A stretch of 64,000 nucleotides of DNA from Paulownia fortunei. Its lineage: Eukaryota; Streptophyta; Magnoliopsida; Lamiales; Paulowniaceae. Location of the stretch: NCBI GenBank assembly GCA_019321725.1, contig CM033115.1:5280673-5344672 (forward strand). Reading direction: 5' to 3'. Below the pieces are notes generated by a model. It did no database searches and was not told where the DNA came from. It saw only the letters and a program-made list of their open reading frames with translations. Positions 34,791 to 46,600 of the stretch are shown here, piece by piece. Every line of letters starts with the position of its first letter. Position 1 is the stretch's first letter. The position numbers and the translations under genes were made by a program.

Positions 34791-35739
34791 AACAATATTG
34801 AAACACTTCATCAATAGTATACATTCGTGTCATTTTGTAATATTCAGATACAACATCATCATGCATGTGATTGTAGTGCAGGTATTTATGCATTACTTTA
34901 TTTAGGTATATTTGCATGACTACATCAATCTGTTTCATAAATCAATGAATCATCTTGCAAAATAATTTGTCAATGGATGTATGTTATAATTGTGTAAGTT
35001 TCCCAAAATTTGTGTATGGAGTTATTTTTAAGAACATAATTGGAGGCATTTAACTTGAAAAGCTGCCTACCCAATCAACTAGAGCTATCCATGTGTGGTT
35101 TGGTTCTATGTATTTTCTTTTAATATGAAAAATCACTACTATGTAAAAAGAACTGTCACTGGAGCGAAAGCCACTGATTGGCTAAACCCACCATGCTTTT
35201 ATTTATTAAAGTGTTCTGATTAATGTGTGATAAAGATTCACAGTTTATAGAGTTTTTTGATGAATGTCATAAATGTTGCAACATTTAAAAAGAACATCTG
35301 AAAGTTAGTCTTTATCTTTTTGTTATGCTTGACTTCTTAAATCATTTTTGTTTTGGAAATAAATTAATCCTAATCAAGCATATTTTTAGGAACATTTCAT
35401 AAATGCATTGGGTGGTGATTATCAGCTAAACTGATTTGATTTTGTGACATGATTTGGATAAGAATCAATTTTCTAACTTACTCCATTATTTAAGAGATTG
35501 AGAATTTATGGGGTTGGAAATTAAATGTCTAGTAGATCTTTTGAGATTTTTATCACAGATTGGGGCAGGAACTAGGGCATCATTTTTCTTGGTATTTAAT
35601 TCATGTGTCATAATTTTTCACTCTTGTGCCCTAATTTCTTTCACTACCGATTTCTCTCTCTATCCCCCCCCCCCCCCCCCACCTCTCTATATATCTCTTC
35701 TAGTTGCTTCTAATATCTAAATGTAGATTTGAACCTACA
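34791..35739 (+). other. spacer between pol and envelope-like region
   Basis: No coding similarity. It holds a run of about 17 C at 35664-35680 after a CT-rich stretch. Confidence 0.45.
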
Positions 35740-36892
35740 ATGGAATCAATTTCTAATACATTTTTGTTTACGAAGGAAGCACTACATCACACCACAGATT
35801 CCAGTGCTCGAAAGATAGGGGATGTTGAAACACCAATTGACAACATCATTGTTGTTGGAGAGGTTGAATCAATTAGGGACTCTTTTGAAAATCAAACATA
35901 GTAAAACTTTAATAATTCGTAATTCTAAGCCAAGTAATGAACTCAGAGATATTGTAGGGGATGTTGCAAGGGAGAGTCGACAGACACAAGTGAAGATAGA
36001 AGTGAGGTAGAACCAGGAGAATGAGGCACCATCTAACTCAGAAATTGAGATAAGGCGTTCTTATTCTACTGCCTTTTATTCTCCTCAGAATAAAACTATG
36101 TGGAATAAAGTAATACAAAAGAAAATATATTCTGAAAGGATAATTCATATGACTAATTTTAATAAGTGGGGAATTGTAGGGATTTTAGAGGAAATGGGAC
36201 TACTAGTTAAGTCATTAAGGCTACGCCATTTTGTGTGAAATGTAGTTCAAGAATATTATTATAACTTGCTAAAAAATTTAATGCTCCAAAGTCTGCATAT
36301 ATGATTAAGTATTTGTTTGAAAAAGGATTTTACATTTTATTCTCACCATCGTCAATGAATTTTTCTAGGTTCTCTAATGTTGATGGAGCTGATGTGACTA
36401 AAAAGATGAATAAAATTGTTGCAACATTAAGGGAGTATATTGTCATGGAATGGCCTAGTCTGAAACAAAAACTTCTGGCTAGAAAGCTTACTACTAAATA
36501 TGTCATCTTGCATAAAATTAAAATTTGCAACTGGACTCCAACTACAAACACTACTGTGGTAGTAAATGAACATGTAATTCTTTTGTATTGCATTGGGATA
36601 GGTTGGCCATATGACATAGGAAAATTAATTTTTAGAACCATTGCCCGTCAAGCAGGAGCAGACAATATACATGGTATTGTCCCATTTTCTCATTAATTTA
36701 CAGCATTTTAACTTCTCAAGGTTTAATGAAAAAGGGATTGGAGACTCTAGAGCCACCATGCAGACCTCTATGCATATCACACAAGCTGGTTGAAAGAGAC
36801 CTTGTCAATGATTTTCCACAAACTGACAAAGAAAAGTTTGCTATTCGAGATGTTACTCCGAGTGTTGAACCTAGAGTTGCAACATATTAAAT
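35740..36892 (+). pseudogene. envelope-like (putative plant transposon domain) relic, first part
   Basis: Fragments in several frames: MESISNTFLFTKEALHHTTD at the start; FNKWGIVGILEEMGLL and VVQEYYYNLLKN around 36160-36280; then an open stretch at 36301-36696 with VDGADVTKKMNKIV, EWPSLKQKLLARKLTTKYVI and IGWPYDIGKLIF. This resembles the envelope-like or 'putative plant transposon protein' region downstream of pol in SIRE-type elements. The function of such frames in plants is unproven. Broken by stops and shifts. Confidence 0.62.
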
Positions 36893-37488
36893 CTTATGAT
36901 ACTCCACCTTCCTCCCTCGTCTCTGACTTCTATATCCTCTCCATTATCTAAGACAACTTCTTTAGAGCTATTCCCACTATTGCTAAGTGCAACCAATAAT
37001 TGGAAAGTTATGTTTCGGGCTGCTTGTGTTGTCATTGCTTCACCTTGCATAGCTAATATATTTCCTTCACGGACATGCACATTAATGTGATCAGGAGGTA
37101 CATCGAGCTTGATGTATTCCCCTTGTTTTAGACTCAAAGAGCGTGAATAGTCAAAGAGGTCAAAACAGTTTCCTGCTGGAAAATATGCATTAACAGAAAC
37201 TGCTCCAGACTCCAGTACAGGCAACACCATCACTCCCTTGCCAAGTACAAACTGCGAGCTAATTTCATAAGTCTTCATATCCTCGGGAAATGAGAAGAAA
37301 ATTGGTCGTGCAATAGGTATGCCTTTGGAGTGTGCCTCATACATTAACGTGTAAAAGTATGGTAAGAGCCTGTAATGAAGTCCTAACACTTTCCTAGTTG
37401 TTGCAGCGACTGAATTCCAGATATACAGTTCTTGACGGCTGGTACCCTTGTCAGAGTGGTCTCTAGCAAAAGGATAAAATGCCCTTAA
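36871..37488 (-). pseudogene. captured alpha-glucosidase (glycoside hydrolase family 31) exon fragment
   Basis: Minus-strand open segment of about 205 codons with no internal stop. It begins [20 protein letters not shown] at a splice acceptor (AG at 37490-37489), then [104 protein letters not shown] and [17 protein letters not shown]. This is the region after the catalytic core of plant GH31 alpha-glucosidases, including the start of the C-terminal beta domain. The similarity ends near 36893, where the frame runs into retroelement sequence. The catalytic residues, upstream exons and true C-terminus are absent, so no enzyme can be made. The retained intron edge suggests capture from genomic DNA rather than from mRNA. 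Confidence 0.88.
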
Positions 37489-37990
37489 CTATGACACGAA
37501 TTCTTAATATCAATGTCATGTAACTGGAACAAGAGCATATTTATGTTGGTAATCTATTGGGCAAGATAGAAAACTTATTTTGTCATAGGAAAAATTACTT
37601 CATTAGATCTTAAAGCAGAAAGCTCTTAGAGATAGTTAAACGTTCGAAGTCATATTTGTGGCAAAACTCCATATATTTACGTACCTGAATCCATCACCTG
37701 CAAAGTTCTTCAATTGTGTCTCTCAAAAAACCACATATATCAGACAACAAAACTGAAGTTCTTCAACTGATTCGCGAACTTTAACAGTTTCCACCTATAC
37801 CACTAAACAGCTTAGAACTTTTTTCTCTAGTTCTAGTAATCCGTCTATGTATATTTTTGTTCAAAAAATGGGAGAAACATGTTGTGCCGCAACAGCTACT
37901 CGGGAAAGTCTGAGCAACACAATGATGATGATGAGCAGATTGCCGAAGATGATGGAGATGATGAAGAAACAAATTATTGATATATGCTTA
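37489..37990 (+). pseudogene. intron remnant of the GH31 fragment, then end of the envelope-like region
   Basis: 37489 to about 37800 is non-coding, probably intron carried with the GH31 exon. From about 37890 the plus strand reads GKSEQHNDDDEQIAEDDGDD and ends EETNY-stop near 37979, an acidic tail like those of envelope-like frames in SIRE-type elements. The right edge of the insert is not defined. Confidence 0.5.
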
Positions 37991-38603
37991 TTTTTTAGTT
38001 TTGGACAATTTATTTTTATTTTTTTCTATTAATGATTGTTTTGTCACTCCAAATAATTAGTTTGTTGCTTTTGTTTTTGCCTTGATGGATATTTTTATTT
38101 TGTATTTGGTTGACTTGTATTGGGGAGTAGTGCCAGTTTGACTTATTCATTTTTATATGATACAGTGTTTGCAACACTAGTGTTACAACATGCTGGTACT
38201 GCAGATAAATTTGAATTGAAAAAGGTTGCATCTTAGTTTCAGGGGGAGTAGGAGTTTGTTTTGACCAAAAAAGTTAAGGCGATAATGCTAATGTCTAAAT
38301 ATTAGCATTTATGGAAACTATCACTTTGCACGGTATTGCAAATAGAGTTGCAACACTAATGGCAAGATCTAATTAATTAATTATTTGAATTAATTATATT
38401 TAATATGTGCAGGTGTTCATAATTCAAGAATTTTTGAGATACATATTTTAAGTATGCTACAAAATCAAATTAGAAATAAATGTGCTAAAATAAAATATAT
38501 GCTTGATTTGATTTGATAAGGAAAGAGAATATCCTTCACATGGGCACTTGGAACAATACCCATGAATCTTTTAAGACCCACAAGCCTACTGCTGCCTAAC
38601 TAT
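37991..38603 (+). other. 3' untranslated part of the SIRE-like relic and flank
   Basis: Contains CAGGGGGAGTAGGAG (38240-38254), a polypurine-tract-like sequence followed by TTTGTTTTGACC, which may be the start of a decayed 3' LTR. The Gypsy element at 38604 interrupts it. Confidence 0.45.
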
Positions 38604-39818
38604 TGTTAAAGTAATGAATGCAATTAGACGTTATCGTTAATAAGTAATAAAGTTACGAGTGAGTATCATTCTTACGAGAATTGAGATTTATTAAATATCA
38701 AAATTATGTTAACTCTGATTTTATTTGAATAAGCACAAAAAAGTGTTGAAGATTGTAAACTAAACTAAACTAAACTAACAAGCAAAATCAATTAAGGATG
38801 AAATTCAATAACGTAAAGGCCTAGGATTTATGATTTTACTATAATTAGTCTGAATTAAATAATTTATCTCATCATCAATCTCAATTTATTTTTCAAGTGA
38901 TAGTCGAGAATCCCTAAATTATTCACCAGCTTCTTTGGAGGTATAATAAAAATATCATCAATTGCTGACCCACTATATTTCTATCTGAATTACATCAATC
39001 AACAATTCATTAAGTTTTATAGATCTCAAACATGAATACACAAACTATATAAGTATATTCTTATCTCACATGCAATTTATTTTATTTTTCACAATGAACT
39101 AAATACATAATTCCCCTCCCGGATCCTTATGATTAACAAATCATATAATTAGTGACCAAGTAATTATAAGCATTATGAACAATGAAGAACATTCATCCCA
39201 AAAAATAAATCAAGAATTGAATTGATAAAAATATTTAAACCATCCTAATTAGATTATATCACAACCCTAGAAAAAAAAATAGTTCATGGTGAAAATGAAT
39301 GATAACTTAACAATACTCATGAATATAATCAAAGAGAGAAAAAGAAAAATATGAATAGAACTTGGAAAAGGGTGAGTTTCTTTCCTTGTAGATATTTTCT
39401 TCTTCAATCTTGGAATGATTATCTCATCTTCCCCATAAATCTTTCTTCTTGTCCTTTTCTCCTTTTTCTCTCTTTTCTCCTCTTTTCTTCCTTCACTCCC
39501 CCTCCTTAGAGGCTTTTAGATTCACTCAAGTCCAATGGAGAATGCCCTAAAGAGGGCAAAAATCTCATTTTACACTTTTTTTTCTGCGAGAATACAAAAT
39601 TTTTTAGTTGTGCAGCACTTAGGTGTTGCAACTATTGGAATTTTATTTTTTTTTAATAAAAATGTAAGAAGAATGCAATTTTTTGTTTCCTCAAAGTCAA
39701 ATCTACAAAGCAACATTAGAAACGATGATAAATTTTTTAAGGAATCTTGATAACTATTAAAAAGATCAAGTAAATAGTAATTAATTAATGGGTATAAAAC
39801 CCACTTAACAAATACCCC
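38604..39818 (-). repeat. 3' LTR (left) of the minus-strand Gypsy element
   Basis: Shares long blocks with 45360-46600, for example GTAATAAAGT.ACGAGTGAG, AATTAAGGATGAAATTCAAT and the CT-rich CACTCCCCCTCCTT block. Right edge CCCACTTAACA next to the polypurine tract. Confidence 0.85.
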
Positions 39819-41519
39819 CAAACCTAATATTTTGCCAGTCCTCGACCAAAAGAAAGTAAGTAAGTAAGTAAAATACCAAGTGATAATCGAACCTACTAAC
39901 CAAATAGGCCTAAAAAATCTCTGTGAGTTTATGACTTAAGAAAATCTCAAAATATCATCAAAATGCATGATTTCAACTCAAGTGTCAAATTCACTTATCT
40001 TTAAATCCTTTGAGTATATGTGTGTTTAACTTCTTATACTTAACTCTTTACCTCTCGGATTGTTTTGTACAAACTCACAACAAAATTATTGATCTCTTAT
40101 TTATATATTTTAGAACTCTAAAGGGTTGCTTTTCATGCCACTCTCCACTAATATAGACTAATACAATATCAAAGATCATCAGGATTTTGATAACTTGTAA
40201 CTTGTGACTAGGGTGATGGTAGGATAAATGACAATATAATAGTTCAAATCATTGATGGCACACACAACTATTCTAGAACCTTATTGATGAGCACCACCAC
40301 ATCTTCGTGCCACACCTTCAAGAACATTTCATCTTTTAATTTGTCAAACCACTTAATTCATTTAACCTCTTTTTTTTTCTACATATTTGTTTTGAAGTGT
40401 TACATCCTAAACTTATTTGTTTTTATGAACAATAGGTGTTGCACTCTTTCCTTATCTTCTTTACAATTTTTTTTCGAGAGTTTGTACAAATCACCACCTC
40501 TCTTTTGCCATTTTTTTTCAAACCACTTTCAATGCTCAAAATGATATTACAAGAATAGCCATGAGCTGAGAGAAGTATAATATGAAAGAGAAATTTTTTA
40601 TGTAATAATATTTTTTCGACTGAGGTTAATTTGTGGGATGACAAAGAAAATGGCTCAACGGGGGATACTAGGGATTATATATCATAAATAATTTGAAAAG
40701 CTCAAATGATCCAAAAATGACCTAAATTACTCATCTTATATTAGATAGCCTAAGATTCCGCTTCGAGTGACAATCAAACAATTTCTAGAATTCTATAAGA
40801 TTGGTAAAAGTATCGAGTTCACATAAACTTTCTTTAAGCAAGCAGAAAAATCAAATGTTTAAGACATAGTAAACTTTCTCTAAGCAAACAGAAAAATCAA
40901 ATGTTTACGACTATGTGCTCAATATGTCAAATAATTAGAAGAAAGCTAAAAATTCCACAAGGGTCAAGTATATACACAAACATAACATTCATCAATTTTC
41001 AAAAGCCATAAATAAGCAAGAGCAAATTCTCGTCACTGGGCGTAGGTGGAGAAAAACTCCGCGCCCAAATTTAGAACTAATATTGTCCTAAATGTTAAGT
41101 AAAACAAGATAACGCATAGAACACTTTCCTAATGAGGGTAGTGTTAGTTCTCATCAACTTCATCATTATCATCCTCAAATGAGAACCAAAAAATATTTCA
41201 TCAAACTAAAAGCAATAAAATGAATATTAAACAACTAAGTAAACCTATGTAATAAAAATAAAAAAAAATGCAAAAACTTGGGTTGCCTCCCAAGAAGGAG
41301 TTAATTTAAAGTCATTAGTAAGACTTCTTCTTTGGATCTTGTCATCCTAGATTTTTTAAAATGATCATAGACTTATTGAGGTTCCAATCACTATCAATGT
41401 ACCATTTCAGTTGTCGCCAACTCGCTTGGCATATAAATTCCAAAGTCTCAAGGTCATATTTGTTTGAAAATCCAAATGAACAGACTTTTAAAGGCTTAAA
41501 TTGTTGTTTTGCTTGAGCA
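39819..41519 (-). other. 3' internal spacer of the minus-strand Gypsy element
   Basis: No coding recognised. It holds the sequence GGGTTGCCTCCCAAGAAGGA (41280-41299), which I associate with gag-type Gypsy elements, and a 43-bp-period near-duplication around 40828-40910 (AAACTTTCT.TAAGCAA then CAGAAAAATCAAATGTTTA). Confidence 0.45.
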
Positions 41520-41524
41520 GTTAC

Positions 41525-43055
41525 TGTTCGTGAAATATTTAACAAACTGCAAATGCACGGTGTCAAGTTTTAATATAACGATGAGTTGAGTATTTGTAAT
41601 AAAAAATTACAGCAAGTATTGTAGTTCAAATAGTCATAATTTTATCTAGAAAATCAAGTGATGATTGGTAAATAAAGTAGAATAAGATAAAAGATAAAAC
41701 TAGAGTTCTCAGAAGTAATATAACAAATACCTTATGAATAAGAAATTCTAGAGGAATGACTTACCTAATTATCACCTATGTTCTTCCTTCCAAAATATAC
41801 TAATTCAAGTCAACAATACATGTAAGTCAAGAATTCCTAAGTTCATCAATTCCCTCTCCCGAGTGCTGAATTAATTATGAGTTCTAATATGAATTTCAAC
41901 ATCTCTATAAAAACTCAAGAATAAAACTCTACAAAGGTTTAATGAATTCTTATTCAAAACTTCAAAGGTTTCATAAGTTTCTCAACTCTATAATTCCTAG
42001 GTTATGTTATCTTTATGATTATATATAATATTCTCTCTCTCGAGTATCGAATCTCATACATCAAACACTTTTAATTAATGACCAAATAATCAAGATGTAA
42101 TAATAAACAAGATAACACAAATAAAATGAATAACTTGAACTAATAATATTTGGAATTTAAAACATAGGATCAAATAAGCTTACATCATCCTCTAGAAAGA
42201 AATGTTTAGTTCATCATGTATGAATATTGGAAATTGTTCACTAATTTGTGAAGTGGAAGAAATGGTTGAAGCTCTCCTTGTCTCCAAGAATGGTTTTCTC
42301 CCAAGAATGACTCCTCCTCTGTCCAGCAACACTTCTTCTATCCAAGAACAACTCCTCATGTCCAGAATACCTTTGGAGGATATTTGGGGTCCTTAAAATT
42401 AGATGGGAGAAACCTTAAAAAGGGCAAAAAACCCATTTTGGCCCTTTTATCCGTGTAGCAATGCGTAGGCGCTGACTGGACAACCTGGCACAGCAAGATA
42501 CTGAACTTTCTATCTTTAGCATCTACAGCCTCTTTAAACCTATTTTTAACCACTTTCTATTTCGAAATAGCTTTTGGTGTCTTCATACATATTGTATATA
42601 TATGTCCTGGCTTTCCATAGGTACTTTATTCAACTAAATATGATATTTGTGGAGATAATTATGCTTTATATACCATGATATATCATAATAGAAAATTTCA
42701 GCGCAGTGCTGACTCTTGAACTCGATTTTGCTTATTGAGATAGATAGAATTGAATTTTGTGATAAACATAGAAATTATAGATTTATCTCTTGGATTTCTA
42801 TTGGTTCAAAAATCAAGTCAAAATCATATTTGAACAAAGATGTATGATTGAAATACGAAAACTGTCATTAGTAGCACCATAATTCAGATTCTTCAACATT
42901 TCAACTAAGCTTTTGGTTTCTTTCCATTTTCTTCTCTTTTTGCCATTACCTAAAAAAATTCAAACTAAATGCATAAAAAGTAGCAAAAACACTTGAAAAT
43001 AAACCAAATGTTAATCAAAAGGTATATGCATTGTTGGTATAAAACAAACTTATCA
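41525..43055 (-). mobile_element. Gypsy-type solo LTR with perfect target duplication
   Basis: 1531 bp, the reverse complement of the family at 19708-21343. Flanked by identical GTTAC on both sides (41520-41524 and 43056-43060), with the termini TG..CA when read on the minus strand. No internal region. It sits between protease and the 3' spacer of the host Gypsy element. Confidence 0.92.
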
Positions 43056-43087
43056 GTTACATGGATACATTAATCAATAACGTCTAC

Positions 43088-43990
43088 TCACAAACAACTA
43101 TTAACTCTGCTTAGATGCTTCATATGCTTAAAGATTTTGGATGTTACTTGTTCATCTTGAACTCTCAAGGTTAGCTGGCCTTTTTGCACATCAATAACAA
43201 CTTTTTTGGTATCTAAAAATAGTCGACCAAGAATGATTGAAATATCTTGATCTTTCTCCATGTTAAGAATAATAAAGTCTGCCGTGAAGATGAACTTGTC
43301 AACTTTTATCAACACGTCTTCTATGATTCTCCTTGGATACTTGATGGACCTATTCGCCAATTGCAAGGAGATAATAGTTGGCTTAGCTTCTCCAAGCCCA
43401 AGTTTTCTAAAAATATAGAGAGGCAATCAAATTAATACTTGCACCAAGATCGCATAAAGCTTTATCGAAAAATGAATTGTCAATAGTGCAAAAAACATAA
43501 AACTCCCAGGATCTTTCAACTTGGGTGATAACATTTTTTGCAAAATGGCACTGCACTCATCAGTAGTGCCACTATCTCATAATCCTCAAGCTTTTATTTG
43601 TTAGAGAGGATCTTCTTTATAAATTTCACATGGCTAGGCATTTGCTCCAAGACATCTGTAAAATGAATATTAATAAGTAATTTCTTAAAAATATCTATAA
43701 ATTTAGAGAATTGCTTATCTAGATTTTATTTTTGGAATCAATGAGGAAATGGGATAGGCAGCACATATGGTGGAGAGTTGTTTAGAAATAGCATTGAGTT
43801 TGGTTTCTTAGCATCTTTTTTTGGTGTTTCAGTAGACTCCTCTACTACACTTTTCTTTGTAAGCTTCCTTGGTTCATTAATCTTTCTTTCATGGTTCAAT
43901 AACTCCTTATCGCTACGAAAAGTAATGGCATGCACATTCTCCTTTAAGTGTGGTGTAATGTTACAAGGCAATAAATCTTGAGGTCTTGTG
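43088..43990 (-). pseudogene. Gypsy gag C-terminus and protease relic
   Basis: Minus strand: an open stretch from 43998 (KENVHAITFRSDKELLN, later NSPPYVLPIPFPH), then broken frames with FIDIFKKLLINIHFTDVLEQ and MPSHVKFIKKILSNK, then the aspartic-protease-like segment 43426-43088 (MPLYIFRKLGLGEAKPTII, SLQLANRSIKYPRRIIEDVL, then DFIILNMEKDQDISIILGR). The catalytic-Asp part lies upstream in a frame with stops. The homology ends at the solo LTR. Confidence 0.78.
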
Positions 43991-45059
43991 TTCAACATAT
44001 TAGCAATTTAGCCCATTTGAATCTCTAAATTCCGAATAGAGGCTATTTGATTTTATATAGAAGTCTATTATTTCTGCAAAGTCACCTCTATTCTTTCAAT
44101 GAATTGATTTGTGCTCATAGTCAACTGGGCAAGTGCTTCTTCCAGAAAGCTTTAGGTACTTGTTGAGACTAATTTGGAGGTTGAAAGTTTGATGGTGGTG
44201 GCCTTACTGCATTTTTCCTATTTCTCTATGAAAAGTTTGGATGGTTGCACCATCTTATATTATATGTGTTGGAGTATGGCTTGTTTAGTCAGGTAGCATT
44301 CCCCACAAGCTGTGTTTGCTCGGGCTAAGATGGGATAAATGGGTTCCCAACTTGACACTTTATAATTGGGTAAGGACCATTACAGAAATTGCATATCTCA
44401 ACTGATATGGGAATCGGATTAGCAGTAAAAGAGCTAAGTTGCTAAGATAATATAGCAACTTAGGCAGTGAGAGTAGGGAGTGCATCAACTTTATGAATTC
44501 CAAATACTTTCTTTGGTGAAATTCTCTCAGAAGACCATTGATAAGCATTCACGGCCATGGTTTCGAGAAGATCATAAGCCTCCTCATGTGTTTTGCCTAT
44601 AAGAGCTCTACCTGTTGCTACATTAACTAAACTTCTTGTTGAGCCACTCAAACCATTCTAGAATGTTCGCACTTGCAACCAATCTAATATACCATGATGT
44701 GGACACATCCTCAATAGATACTTGTACCATTCCCAAGCCTCATGCAAGGATTTCAAGTCATATTGAGAAAATGTAGTGATATCATTTTGCATCTTCGTTG
44801 TCTTAGCGAAAGGGAAAAACTTCGCTAGAAAGCTTTGAGTCAAATGTGCCTAAGTAGTAATTGTCCAAACAAGTAGAGAATTCAACCGAATTTTGGCCTT
44901 GCCTCGAAGTGAAAATGGAAACAATCTTAATTTAATGATGTCATCAGTAACGCCATTGTATTTGAACATATCGCAAACTTTGAGAAAACTAGCTATATGT
45001 GTGTTGGGACCCTCATTGGCTAATCCATAGAATTGATTAGCCTGAATCATCTAAACAAT
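43991..45059 (-). pseudogene. Gypsy gag relic
   Basis: Minus-strand fragments: MIQANQFYGLANEGPNTHIA then FLKVCDMFKYNGVTDD and LRLFPFSLRGKAKIRLNSL (45050-44860); LTQSFLAKFFPFAKTTKMQN, then LHEAWEWYKYLLRMCPHHG (44843-44665); GLSGSTRSLVNVATGRALI then THEEAYDLLETMAVNAYQW (44651-44540). This is the standard gag order of plant Gypsy elements, with one stop between each block. Confidence 0.85.
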
Positions 45060-45359
45060 AGTCGATTTGATGACAAAATTATTTGCTTCAATGATAGAAC
45101 GCCTGATTCCCGAGAGTGTACCAACGACCATAGGTATAGCATAATCACGTATTGCCCTATTGTTCTCTGCATTTTCCCTTGCGTCTGCCATGATGCTTTG
45201 AGACTATTTAGAAACTTCTCTCTTTACTACGATCAACACTTGAAAATTTGAAACAATAATTGAAAGTAAAAGAAAATAAAAAAAATCAAATTAAAATTAG
45301 TGTTACTTGGTATCGATATTAACAAAATAAAACAATCCTCGACAATAGCGCCAAAAACT

Positions 45360-46600
45360 TGTAGCAAAAGTTGTGAACGTAAGTACATGTTATTAAGAAG
45401 TAATAAAGTGATGAGTGAGTATCGTTCCATTGAGAACTGACATTTACTAAATACCGAAATTATATTAACTCTAATTTTATTTAAAAAAATGCATGAAAGT
45501 GTTGATAATTGTAAACTAAACTTAACTAAACTAAACTAAACTAACTATCAAAATTAATTAAGGATGAAATTCAATAATGTAAAGACTTAGAGTTTATGAT
45601 TTCACTATAATTAATTCGAATTAAATAATTTATCTCATCAATCTTAATTTATTTCCCAAGTGAGAGTTCATAATCACTAAATTATCCACTAGCCTCTCTT
45701 GAGATCTTACAAAATATCATCAATTGCTAACTCACTATATTCCTATATGAATTATAACAATTAATAATTCATTAGGTTCAATGAATCTCAAACATGACTA
45801 TACAAAATATGTAAGTATATTCATAATTCACATACAATTTATGGTATTTTTCACAATGAACTAAAAATATAATTTACCTCCTGAATTCTTATGATTAACA
45901 AATCATCTAATTAGTAATCAAGCAATTAGAAGCATTAAAAAAATGAAGAACACTCAACTCAAAAAATAAATTAAGAATTGAATTGATAAAAATATTCAAA
46001 ACACCATAATTAGATTACATCACAACCCTAGAAAAATAAATTAGTTTATGGTGAAAATGAATAATAACTTAACAATATTTAAGAACATAATCAAAGAGAG
46101 AAAGAGGAAAATATAAATAGAACTTGGAAGAAGATGAATTTCTTTCTTTGTAAATGTCTTCTTCTTCAATTTTGGAAGGATTCTCTTCTTTTCCGCAAAA
46201 ATCTATTTCCTTGTCCTCTTCTCCCTTTTCTCTCTTTTCTCCTCTTCTCTTTCTTCACTCCCCCTCCTTGGAGGCTTTTAGAATCACTCAAATCTAGTAG
46301 AGAATGCCCTAAAGAGGGTACAAAATTCCATTTTACCCTTTTTTTAGAGTGGCAGCTCCCTCGCTGGAATACAAATTTTTGTAATTTTGTAGCGTCTAGA
46401 TGCTGCATCTACTGACATTATTTTTAGAAAAATATAAGAAAAATATAGATTTTTATACATTCAAATCGACTTTATTTTTTTATAGTCAAATTTATAAAAT
46501 AATATTAAAAACAACAATATAATTCACAAAAAATCTCAATAACTATCAAAATAATCAAATAAATGATAATCAATTAATTAATGAGTATAAAACCTTATCA
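45360..46600 (-). repeat. 5' LTR (right) of the minus-strand Gypsy element
   Basis: Left edge TGTAGCAAAAG at 45360, next to the primer-binding region. The right edge is placed at CTTATCA near 46600 by comparison with the other LTR and is approximate. Confidence 0.82.

Larger units (their letters stand above)
34424..38260 (+). mobile_element. SIRE-like Copia relic with envelope-like region
   Basis: The 3' portion of a SIRE-type Copia element: end of RNase H (34424-34760), non-coding spacer, envelope-like region (35740-36892 and about 37860-37980) and a purine-rich tract CAGGGGGAGTAGGAG at 38240-38254. It starts exactly at the broken Copia LTR, and no LTR of its own was identified. A GH31 exon interrupts the envelope-like part. 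Confidence 0.68.
38604..46600 (-). mobile_element. Gypsy-type element with gag and protease but no pol, minus strand
   Basis: Two similar direct LTRs (38604-39818 and 45360-46600). On the minus strand the 5' LTR (right) is followed by a Gypsy-type primer-binding region (TTTTTGGCGCTATTGTCGAG, about 45357-45338), and a polypurine tract (AGGTTTGGGGGTATT, 39833-39819) precedes the 3' LTR (left). The interior has gag and protease relics but no recognisable reverse transcriptase, RNase H or integrase. A solo LTR is nested at 41525-43055. The outer target duplication is unclear (ACTAT on the left; TCACTAAT on the right). Confidence 0.85.

Noticed and set aside
36330..36641. 103-codon minus-strand frame
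   Set aside because: Shadow of the envelope-like frame on the other strand.
36301..36696. Possible independent 131-residue host gene
   Set aside because: Its context and motif order fit the envelope-like region of the SIRE-like relic, so it is treated as part of that.
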